Virus record (IMG/VR): IMGVR_UViG_3300020477_000032
Location: 1-54,509 of that record
From: a virus
Length of the DNA: 54,509 bases
Reading direction: 5' to 3' (one strand)
This document shows, piece by piece, positions 34,979-41,063 of the stretch. Every line of letters starts with the position of its first letter. Positions within the stretch are counted from its first letter, which is position 1. The translations under genes and the position numbers were made by a program. The notes under the pieces are model-generated. The model did no database searches and was not told the origin of the DNA. It worked only from the letters and a program-made list of their open reading frames with translations.

Positions 34979-35814
34979 AATATCAATTGATTCGTGGTGA
35001 TTGTCTTGTTGAGATGAAGAAAATTGATGATGCAAGTATTGACTTGATTTTATGTGATTTGCCTTATGGTACAACTGACCAATACAGTGATAGCAATGAA
35101 AACAGAGTTTTCGATTGGGATATGGTCATTCCATTAGATTTGTTATGGGAACAGTATAAAAGAATATTGAAACCGAAGGGAACAGTTGTTTTAACTGCTG
35201 ACCAACCTTTTACTTCACAATTGGTCATTTCAAATTATGAATGGTTTAAGTACGAGTGGATTTGGGTTAAGGAGAAAGTGATTGGGTTTTTATTGGCAAA
35301 TTATCGACCAATGAAACAGACAGAAGATATTCTGGTTTTTTCACCAGCAGGGGCATCTGCTGGTTCTGCCAAATCTGGAAATTCTATGACATATAATCCG
35401 CAAGGGTTGATACCTAAACGGGTCAAGAAAAGGAATAATCCTAAACGACTTGGTGTTGTTATACATAATCCAGATCATTTGGGTAGTGGCAATAAATTAT
35501 TAACGGATTCGGAATATGAGCAGAAATTTACTAATTATCCATCAGAAATAATAAATTGCTCACTTGATGATGAACGTGTTCATCCTACACAAAAACCAGT
35601 TGCTTTGATGGAATATCTGATTCGGACACATTCAAACGAAGATGATTTGGTTTTGGATAATTGTATGGGCAGTGGAACAACTGGTGTTGCTTGTGGTCGA
35701 ACAGGCAGGAGATTTGTCGGGATAGAACAGAATCAAGAATTTTTTACTATCGCAGAAGAAAGGATCAAAGACTCCTATTTTAATTTAGAAACTATGTTTG
35801 GGGGAGACAAATGA
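34975..35814 (+). CDS. beta-class DNA methyltransferase (N4-cytosine or N6-adenine)
   Basis: A 279-residue methyltransferase of the N6_N4_Mtase family. Motif IV DLPYG is at 28-32, the family block VHPTQKPVALMEYLI at 202-216, and SAM-binding motif I LDNCMGSGTTGVAC at 227-240. It is complete, and its ATG overlaps the preceding methyltransferase stop. Two methyltransferases with different architectures behind a possible nuclease suggest a two-strand or two-specificity protection system. An orphan phage methylation role (hiding from host restriction) is the simpler alternative. Confidence 0.9.
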   Translation: MKYQLIRGDCLVEMKKIDDASIDLILCDLPYGTTDQYSDSNENRVFDWDMVIPLDLLWEQYKRILKPKGTVVLTADQPFTSQLVISNYEWFKYEWIWVKEKVIGFLLANYRPMKQTEDILVFSPAGASAGSAKSGNSMTYNPQGLIPKRVKKRNNPKRLGVVIHNPDHLGSGNKLLTDSEYEQKFTNYPSEIINCSLDDERVHPTQKPVALMEYLIRTHSNEDDLVLDNCMGSGTTGVACGRTGRRFVGIEQNQEFFTIAEERIKDSYFNLETMFGGDK

Positions 35815-35990
35815 AATGGTTTTTCGATTTTTTGAGCAATAACTCACACGAAGTTTATTGCTGGTCTTGGGCAATAACAATTTGTACTGCTTGCTTGCTT
35901 TTTCTTTTAATAATAGATAGATATTGGACTCAGGCATATTCAGAAGGATATGAACAGGGGTTCAAAGATGGTTGTGAAGAAAGTTCTTGA
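35811..35990 (+). CDS. tiny single-pass membrane protein
   Basis: A 59-residue frame with ATG overlapping the methyltransferase stop (ATGA) and GGGGAG just upstream. Residues about 23-39 form one hydrophobic segment (AITICTACLLFLLIIDRYW), followed by a charged tail (YSEGYEQGFKDGCEESS). The tail's Tyr/Gly/Phe-x-x-Gly pattern is typical of small phage membrane proteins of unknown role. The stop overlaps the -35 of the next promoter, so it ends the methyltransferase operon. Confidence 0.6.
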   Translation: MKWFFDFLSNNSHEVYCWSWAITICTACLLFLLIIDRYWTQAYSEGYEQGFKDGCEESS

Positions 35991-36015
35991 CAAAATGATT
36001 TTTTTGTGGTATAAT
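35987..36015 (+). promoter_or_regulatory. host-type promoter
   Basis: TTGACA, 17-bp spacer, extended -10 TGGTATAAT, 26 bases before the ATG of the downstream gene. The -35 shares bases with the stop codon of the upstream membrane protein. Confidence 0.85.
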
Positions 36016-36041
36016 ATACCTGTTATATGATGAGGGAAAAA

Positions 36042-36524
36042 ATGAACGTATTTTACTTACACCATAATCCTAAAACCTGTGCCAAATATCATAATGACAA
36101 ACATTGTGTCAAAATGATATTAGAATATGCACAATTGATGTCAACTGCACATCGCATCGTAGATGGTGATGATGCAGACAATTTAGTTTATAAGGCAACG
36201 CATAAAAATCACCCATCAGCAATATGGGCAAGACATTCCGATCTCAATTATGATTGGTTGTATAAATTATTTGAAGAATTGTCAAGTGAATATACCCATC
36301 GTTATGGCAAACAACATTTGTCATATACCAAACTCAAGGATATTCTACGGTATCCACCAGACAATATTACTATTGGTGAATTTACCCAACCTACTCCAGC
36401 AATGCCAGAACATTGCAAAATTCCTAACGATTCGATTGCTTCCTACCGAAATTATTACAAAACAGAAAAAAGTCATTTAGCAAAATGGACTGCTCGACCA
36501 GTTCCAAAGTGGTATAAAAAATGA
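36042..36524 (+). CDS. conserved phage protein of unknown function
   Basis: A 160-residue soluble protein. ATG 36042 follows GAGGG at good spacing; an ATG five codons earlier is nearer the -10 box and has no site before it. The N-terminus NVFYLHHNPKTCAKYHNDKH, HCVKMILEYAQLMSTAHRI and the C-terminus SYRNYYKTEKSHLAKWTARP form a pattern I associate with a widespread phage and bacterial family without known function. It is rich in His and Tyr (HH, YHNDKHC, HKNHPS), so metal binding is possible. It is the first gene after its own promoter. Confidence 0.75.
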   Translation: MNVFYLHHNPKTCAKYHNDKHCVKMILEYAQLMSTAHRIVDGDDADNLVYKATHKNHPSAIWARHSDLNYDWLYKLFEELSSEYTHRYGKQHLSYTKLKDILRYPPDNITIGEFTQPTPAMPEHCKIPNDSIASYRNYYKTEKSHLAKWTARPVPKWYKK

Positions 36525-36595
36525 ATGAGAATATTAGAATAGCATTAACAATTTGGTTTGTATTTGTGTTTATATTTTTTGTAGGTAGTTGTTAG
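36521..36595 (+). CDS. possible 24-residue membrane peptide
   Basis: A very short frame whose ATG overlaps the preceding stop (ATGA) and which ends three bases before the next gene. The peptide is MNENIRIALTIWFVFVFIFF plus VGSC, almost entirely one hydrophobic helix. There is no independent ribosome binding site, so translation would depend on coupling. The short length makes the call uncertain, but three other peptides of this type occur in the window. Confidence 0.4.
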   Translation: MNENIRIALTIWFVFVFIFFVGSC

Positions 36596-36598
36596 ATT

Positions 36599-37708
36599 AT
36601 GGAATTGAGTTACGATGATACGATGCATGTAAAAAAGGTCTATGAGGATTTTTATGGACAGTTGACAGATGTTTCTGATTATATGCGAATCAAGAAATTA
36701 GAAGCACTTTCGCAACTTCCACCACAACTTTTCAGTCATTCTGATGATTACTTTGACTCTTATGATATGAGTCCAATGGACATGGATTTCGAGATAGTTG
36801 ACGTATCACAACAACAATTTACGAGTTTATTAGAATACACTACATCGTGGGGATTTGAAACAACACCCGGCCGATTATTGCGGTATGGGATTAAGGAAAA
36901 GAATACAAATAGATTTATAGGTTTGATTAAAATGGGTTCACCTGTTATTAATATGAAACCGAGAAATGTAATGCTTGGTGGTGTTCCTAAATTGCCAATT
37001 TTCAACCGACATGCAACAATGGGTTTTTGTATTGTACCTATGCAACCATTTGGATTTAACTATTTGGGTGGTAAATTACTTGCTCTGATATGTGCATCGC
37101 ATTTTATCAGACGGGAATGGAACAAAAAATACGATACAGAAATATGTATGTTTGAAACTACATCCTTGTATGGTGATATAAAGGGTGTTTCGCAATATGA
37201 TGGACTCAAACCATTTATGCGTTATAAGGGTTTGAGTGAATCTAAATTTTTACAGAGTTTTTTGGATAAACAGTATGACTATTTGAGGGATTTCTTTAAA
37301 ATTAGGAATGGTGGTGTTCCTATCTTAAAACGACCACAAGCAAGTTATCGAATGAAAATTCAAAATATGATTTTAGGTATTTTGAAGAAGAATTTGAGAA
37401 TACACGATCAACAGATGTACGATGATTTTAGTAAATTTATTAGTGAACGGGTTTCTCTGACTAGCAAAAAACGGTATTATGTAGGTCATTATGGTTATAA
37501 AAATGCATTAGAATATATTAAGGGTGATGAACCAAAACTAATCAAGAATGTAAATTTTGACCGTTTTGAAATGGATAATGTCATTGAGTGGTGGAGAAAA
37601 AAAGCACAACGCAGATTCGAGACATTAAAAAAGGATGGTAGATATAGAACTGAACAGGAAATTTGGGATATTAACGAGGTCAGGAAAGAATTTGATATCA
37701 TTAGATGA
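36599..37708 (+). CDS. DUF4338 (DruA-like) protein
   Basis: A 369-residue protein. Residues about 75-225 match the DUF4338 pattern: a loop with GRLLRYGIKEKNTNRFIGLI, KMGSPVINMKPRNVMLGG, then a strand/helix FNYLGGKLLALICASHFIRR, and FETTSLYGDIKGVSQYDGLK. DUF4338 is known from DruA of the Druantia anti-phage system and from T4-like marine phages, where its role is undefined. The C-terminal 140 residues are basic and helical (KKRYYVGHYGYKNALEYIKG, WWRKKAQRRFE) and may bind nucleic acid. No strong ribosome binding site is visible; coupling to the upstream peptide is possible. Confidence 0.7.
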   Translation: MELSYDDTMHVKKVYEDFYGQLTDVSDYMRIKKLEALSQLPPQLFSHSDDYFDSYDMSPMDMDFEIVDVSQQQFTSLLEYTTSWGFETTPGRLLRYGIKEKNTNRFIGLIKMGSPVINMKPRNVMLGGVPKLPIFNRHATMGFCIVPMQPFGFNYLGGKLLALICASHFIRREWNKKYDTEICMFETTSLYGDIKGVSQYDGLKPFMRYKGLSESKFLQSFLDKQYDYLRDFFKIRNGGVPILKRPQASYRMKIQNMILGILKKNLRIHDQQMYDDFSKFISERVSLTSKKRYYVGHYGYKNALEYIKGDEPKLIKNVNFDRFEMDNVIEWWRKKAQRRFETLKKDGRYRTEQEIWDINEVRKEFDIIR

Positions 37709-37715
37709 TTTAGTC

Positions 37716-37744
37716 TTGACTTTTAGTAAAATATGTGGTATAAT
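37716..37744 (+). promoter_or_regulatory. host-type promoter for DUF3310/gp45 operon
   Basis: TTGACT, 17-bp spacer, extended -10 TGGTATAAT. It excludes the in-frame ATG at 37733, which lies inside the promoter, and sets the DUF3310 start at 37754. The downstream transcript probably continues through gp45, gp44, gp62 and regA. Confidence 0.85.
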
Positions 37745-37753
37745 AGGTGTATT

Positions 37754-38086
37754 ATGAAATATGATTACAAAAAGGTATTAGAGGATGTGAATGACTATGT
37801 TTCATCTTTTCGGGGTAATAATTATTATTCTGATGGTGATGATGGTGTGGAAGTGATAGATTTGCTCAAGGCAAAAGACCATTTAGAGGGATTTTGTATT
37901 GGCAATATTATAAAATATATATCCAGAGCAGGGATCAAAACTGAAGATTCACGTTCTGATTTGATGAAGTGTTTTCATTATTTAATTATTTTGATGGTTC
38001 TGGAAAATCCAGAACGATATGGAGATAAAAATTATGCAATTGACAAAGGCAACGGTGGATTTGCTGAAGAATTTCTCGACCATTAA
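37754..38086 (+). CDS. DUF3310 family protein
   Basis: A 110-residue protein. The stretch VEVIDLLKAKDHLEGFCIGN followed by IIKYISRAG and SDLMKCFHYLIIL is the typical DUF3310 pattern (VIDxxxxxxLxFxxGNAIKYIxRxxxK...DLxKAxxYL), found in many phages, usually near nucleotide-metabolism or replication genes. The biochemical role is not established. Its 3' end overlaps the start of gp45 by 53 bases in another frame, unusually long, so the two may be coupled. Confidence 0.8.
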   Translation: MKYDYKKVLEDVNDYVSSFRGNNYYSDGDDGVEVIDLLKAKDHLEGFCIGNIIKYISRAGIKTEDSRSDLMKCFHYLIILMVLENPERYGDKNYAIDKGNGGFAEEFLDH

Positions 38087-38720
38087 TGGTTCTATTTTAG
38101 TAAAGGCAGGGAAGAAATTAGAAACTATTTCTGCAACTAAAAATATTTTGGCATCAGCAGATGTATCGGAGACTTTTGAAACACAATTTGGTATTTACGA
38201 TTTGAATGAATTTTTGAATTTGGCAACTTCTGAAGCATTTATTGGTGCAGATTTGCAATTTCAAGAGAAATCTGTTGTACTGAAAAATGGTCGTTCTCGA
38301 TCACGATATTATTATGCTGATCCTAGTACAATTATTTCACCTACGCAAATGTTGACAATGCCTGATATTGATGTTAGGGTCAAGATTAGTTCAGATGATT
38401 TGAAACGAATTAAAAGTATGGCATCAATTCTAGGCAAGAATGACTTTACTATTTCTGGTGTAGACGATGAAATAATTATGTCAGTTTCAGACAAGAAAGA
38501 TCCGACAACTAATAATTTTGAGATGAACATTGCAAAGTTTGATGAAAATGATGTGTATGAACCGTTTTCAATGAGTATGAAAATAGAAAATCTGAAACTT
38601 ATGGGGGGAGATTATGTCGTTAATCTGGCATCTAAAGGTATTGCACATTTCGTCAATAGTGATGTACCTGTGGAGTATTATATAGCAATGGCAGATGCAT
38701 CTTATGGAAAAGAGGGTTAA
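38034..38720 (+). CDS. gp45: sliding clamp gp45
   Basis: The 228-residue trimeric DNA polymerase processivity clamp, which in T4 also activates late transcription with gp33 and gp55. The ATG at 38034 aligns with the T4 start (MQLTKATVDLLKNFSTING versus MKLSKDTTALLKNFATINS); a five-codon longer version is possible but lacks support. FGIYDLNEFLNL and RYYYADPSTIISPTQ match T4 gp45. GGAG lies 11 bases upstream, inside the DUF3310 gene. Confidence 0.94.
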   Translation: MQLTKATVDLLKNFSTINGSILVKAGKKLETISATKNILASADVSETFETQFGIYDLNEFLNLATSEAFIGADLQFQEKSVVLKNGRSRSRYYYADPSTIISPTQMLTMPDIDVRVKISSDDLKRIKSMASILGKNDFTISGVDDEIIMSVSDKKDPTTNNFEMNIAKFDENDVYEPFSMSMKIENLKLMGGDYVVNLASKGIAHFVNSDVPVEYYIAMADASYGKEG

Positions 38721-38727
38721 GTAATTT

Positions 38728-39666
38728 ATGCGTGAAGAATTTCTTTGGGTTGAAAAATATCGACCTAAAACAATAGATGAATGTATTTTGCCCGAAGATT
38801 TAAAGAGTACCTTTGGGCAATTCGTGGATAACAAAGAAATTCCAAATTTGTTATTATCTGGCACATCTGGCATCGGTAAAACCACCGTTGCCAGAGCATT
38901 GTGCGAACAGTTGGATACTGATTATATTCTTATCAATGGTTCAGAAGAAAGTGGTATTGGGGTATTGCGTACTAAAATTAAAGACTTTGCTAGTACAGTT
39001 TCCTTATCTGGGATGGCAAAAGTAATCATTTTAGATGAAGCAGATTATCTTGAACCGAATTCTACACAACCAGCATTAAGGGGGTTTATTGAAGAATTTA
39101 GCAAAAATTGTCGATTTATATTGACTGCAAATTATGCCAATAAGATCATTAAACCTTTGCATTCCAGATGTAGTGTAATTCGTTTTTCTATTCCACAATC
39201 AATAATGGCACATATGGCAAGTGGTTTTATGCAACGTGCTATATATATTCTTGGAGAAGAAAAGGTTAATTATGAAGCAAGGGTGCTTGCGGAATTGATT
39301 ACTAAATACTTACCAGATTGGAGAAGAATATTGAACGAACTCCAACGGTATTCTGCGAGTGGAACTATTGATGTTGGTATTCTAACTAACTGGAAAGAAA
39401 AACCAATTACAGATTTGGTTGCATTGATAAAGAAGAAGAATTTTACCGAAATGCGAAAATGGGTTGAGCAAAATTTGGATAACGATCCAAGTGTGATGTT
39501 TCGTAAAATTTATGATGTCATGGGTGAAGATTTGACCCCACAAACACTACCACTTGCAGTTGTTTCGATTGCTGATTATAGTTATAAATCAGCATTTGTG
39601 GTAGATCAAGAGATAAACATGGTAGCATGTTTGACTGAGATTATGGGGCAATGTGAGTTTAAGTAA
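38728..39666 (+). CDS. gp44: clamp loader large subunit gp44
   Basis: The 312-residue AAA+ ATPase opens and loads gp45. The N-terminus LWVEKYRPKTIDECILP is conserved. Walker A GTSGIGKTT is at 45-53, Walker B VIILDEADYL at 99-108, and the sensor/arginine-finger region KPLHSRCSVIRF is present. Length is close to T4 gp44 (319). The stop overlaps the gp62 ATG by one base. Confidence 0.96.
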   Translation: MREEFLWVEKYRPKTIDECILPEDLKSTFGQFVDNKEIPNLLLSGTSGIGKTTVARALCEQLDTDYILINGSEESGIGVLRTKIKDFASTVSLSGMAKVIILDEADYLEPNSTQPALRGFIEEFSKNCRFILTANYANKIIKPLHSRCSVIRFSIPQSIMAHMASGFMQRAIYILGEEKVNYEARVLAELITKYLPDWRRILNELQRYSASGTIDVGILTNWKEKPITDLVALIKKKNFTEMRKWVEQNLDNDPSVMFRKIYDVMGEDLTPQTLPLAVVSIADYSYKSAFVVDQEINMVACLTEIMGQCEFK

Positions 39667-40055
39667 TGGCATTATTTGATTTTATAAATGCAATCAATTA
39701 TAATAAGAACAAGGATTTATACAAGGAAGATCCTTTAGCAGACAAAGAGTATAAACCATTTGTGATAAACAAGTTTCTATCACAGCATCTCGATTGCGTA
39801 TTGTTCGTAAATGAGATGAACATTAGACCACATTGTGATAATGAGTTACAATTTCATTATTTTATAAATAGTCTTAGGAAGAAAAAAAGAATTGCCAAAA
39901 AATGGCATAAATCCGAATTATCTGATGATGTCAAGTGCATACAAGAATATTACAACTATAGCAGACAGAAGGCAGAAGATGCACTTACTATTCTTGGTAG
40001 TGAGGAACTTTCTTATATTAAGGAGAGACTATATAAAGGTGGTACTAAAAAATGA
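39666..40055 (+). CDS. gp62: clamp loader small subunit gp62
   Basis: A 129-residue protein between gp44 and regA, shorter than T4 gp62 (187) but like the marine versions. Recognisable parts are the N-terminus MALFDFINAINYNKNKDLY, YKPFVINKFLSQHLDCVLFV and LQFHYFINSLRKKKRIAKKW. One gp62 binds four gp44 subunits in the loader. The stop overlaps the regA start by four bases (ATGA). Confidence 0.9.
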   Translation: MALFDFINAINYNKNKDLYKEDPLADKEYKPFVINKFLSQHLDCVLFVNEMNIRPHCDNELQFHYFINSLRKKKRIAKKWHKSELSDDVKCIQEYYNYSRQKAEDALTILGSEELSYIKERLYKGGTKK

Positions 40056-40435
40056 TAGATACTATGATAGAAGTTGCTCTGGCAGAACCAGACGATTTTC
40101 TAAAGATAAAGGAAACATTGAGTCGAATTGGTGTTGCTTCACGCAACGATAGGAAATTGTTCCAATCATGTCATATTCTGCATAAGCAGGGTAGATATTA
40201 TATTGTCCATTTCAAGGAATTGTTTGCTTTAGATGGAAAACCAACTAATTTTTCGGAGAATGACGAAGCACGAAGGAATACGATTGTTAATTTGCTAAAG
40301 GAATGGGGATTACTAACTATTGTGAGAGGTGATACAGAAACAAATATTGCACCTCTAAATCAAATAAAAGTTCTTGCTTATGCCGATAAGGATGAATGGG
40401 AACTAATTCCGAAATATAATATCGGAAAAAAATAA
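40052..40435 (+). CDS. regA: translational repressor RegA
   Basis: The 127-residue mRNA-binding repressor of early genes (in T4 it binds initiation regions, including those of gp44 and its own). The similarity is strong by eye: EPDDFLKIKETLSRIGVASR, LFQSCHILHKQGRYYIVHFK and WELIPKYNIGKK parallel T4 RegA (122 residues). The start at 40052 gives an ATGA overlap with gp62 and GGTGG at reasonable spacing. An internal ATG at 40064 aligns better with the T4 N-terminus but is too far from the site. Confidence 0.95.
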   Translation: MIDTMIEVALAEPDDFLKIKETLSRIGVASRNDRKLFQSCHILHKQGRYYIVHFKELFALDGKPTNFSENDEARRNTIVNLLKEWGLLTIVRGDTETNIAPLNQIKVLAYADKDEWELIPKYNIGKK

Positions 40436-40441
40436 GGATGT

Positions 40442-40537
40442 TGGGTATCGGGGTTGTCCTGATACCCACTTTACAAGTGGTTGATTCTTAGAATAACCAC
40501 GAAATTTCAATCTTGCTTACAAGATAAGGAGACTATT
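40442..40537 (+). promoter_or_regulatory. structured leader of hsp20 with mutually exclusive hairpins
   Basis: Three stems can form. Stem 1 is 40442-40452 with 40458-40468 (TGGGTATCGGG / CCTGATACCCA, 11 bp with one G-U). Stem 3 is 40477-40487 with 40491-40500 (GTGGTTgATTC / GAATAACCAC, one bulge). Stem 2 is CCACTT 40466-40471 with AAGTGG 40475-40480. Stem 2 overlaps both others, so it excludes them. A small stem TCTTG/CAAGA sits just before the AAGGAG site. Neither large stem has a T tract, so a pure terminator is unlikely. Confidence 0.55.
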
Positions 40538-40972
40538 ATGACTAGAATGCTTGCAACTTTAAATCGTAATACTATTGATCCATTTTTCGTAGGGTTTGAC
40601 CGTTTATTCGATCAACTCAATTCTTTTGATCCTTCCAAAAAACCTACAAATTATCCACCGTATAATATCATCGAAACGGGTGAAAACACTTATACAATTG
40701 AGATTGCACTTGCAGGGTTTACCGAAGACCAGATAGAAATTACCCATTTGCCAGAAAAGAGCAGTTTGGTTGTTTCTGGTTCAAATGAAACCGAAGACAA
40801 TAATTATTTGCATCAAGGAATTTCTAGTAGAAAATTCCAGAGAACATGGACTGTTGCGGATACTATTGAAGTTAGGGGTGCTGAGTTTGTCAATGGAATT
40901 TTGCAAATTCAGTTGGAAAATGTCATTCCAGAAGAAAAGAAACCGAAACAGATTAAAATTACATCTAAATAA
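40538..40972 (+). CDS. hsp20: small heat shock protein Hsp20
   Basis: A 144-residue alpha-crystallin-type chaperone, a common auxiliary gene in marine T4-like phages at this locus. The N-terminus (LATLNRNTIDPFFVGFDRLF) precedes the crystallin domain from about residue 35 (NIIETGENTYTIEIALAGFT, EDQIEITHLPEKSSLVVSGS) to the C-terminal GILQIQLENVIPEEKKPKQI, which carries the assembly tail. ATG 40538 follows AAGGAG; an upstream in-frame ATG at 40481 lies in the leader hairpins and is rejected. It probably protects virion assembly or host proteins during infection. Confidence 0.92.
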   Translation: MTRMLATLNRNTIDPFFVGFDRLFDQLNSFDPSKKPTNYPPYNIIETGENTYTIEIALAGFTEDQIEITHLPEKSSLVVSGSNETEDNNYLHQGISSRKFQRTWTVADTIEVRGAEFVNGILQIQLENVIPEEKKPKQIKITSK

Positions 40973-40994
40973 TTGCAACTTGTTGTAATATATC

Positions 40995-41024
40995 AGGGTA
41001 GGGTAAAACCTACCCTATTTTTTT
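40995..41024 (+). terminator. rho-independent terminator after hsp20
   Basis: An 8-bp stem AGGGTAGG / CCTACCCT with a 6-base loop is followed by ATTTTTTTG. It ends 4 bases before the -35 of the polymerase promoter, so the two transcripts are cleanly separated. Confidence 0.92.
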
Positions 41025-41027
41025 GTC

Positions 41028-41056
41028 TTGACTTTTTTAAAAAAATGTGGTATAAT
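41028..41056 (+). promoter_or_regulatory. host-type promoter for DNA polymerase gene
   Basis: TTGACT, 17-bp spacer, extended -10 TGGTATAAT, 7 bases before the gp43 ATG (start at 41064). The frame of gp43 stays open through the promoter back to a TTG at 41028, which cannot be a start because it is the -35 box. Confidence 0.87.
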
Positions 41057-41063
41057 AAGGACT

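Noticed and set aside
37733-37753. Upstream ATG of the DUF3310 gene
   Set aside because: It lies inside the promoter, before the expected transcription start.
39863-39870. TATAAATA inside gp62
   Set aside because: It lies within a coding region before early-type genes. The AT-rich sequence makes chance matches expected.
41028-41063. TTG-initiated longer form of gp43
   Set aside because: The TTG is part of the -35 box of the promoter. ATG 41064 gives the family N-terminus.
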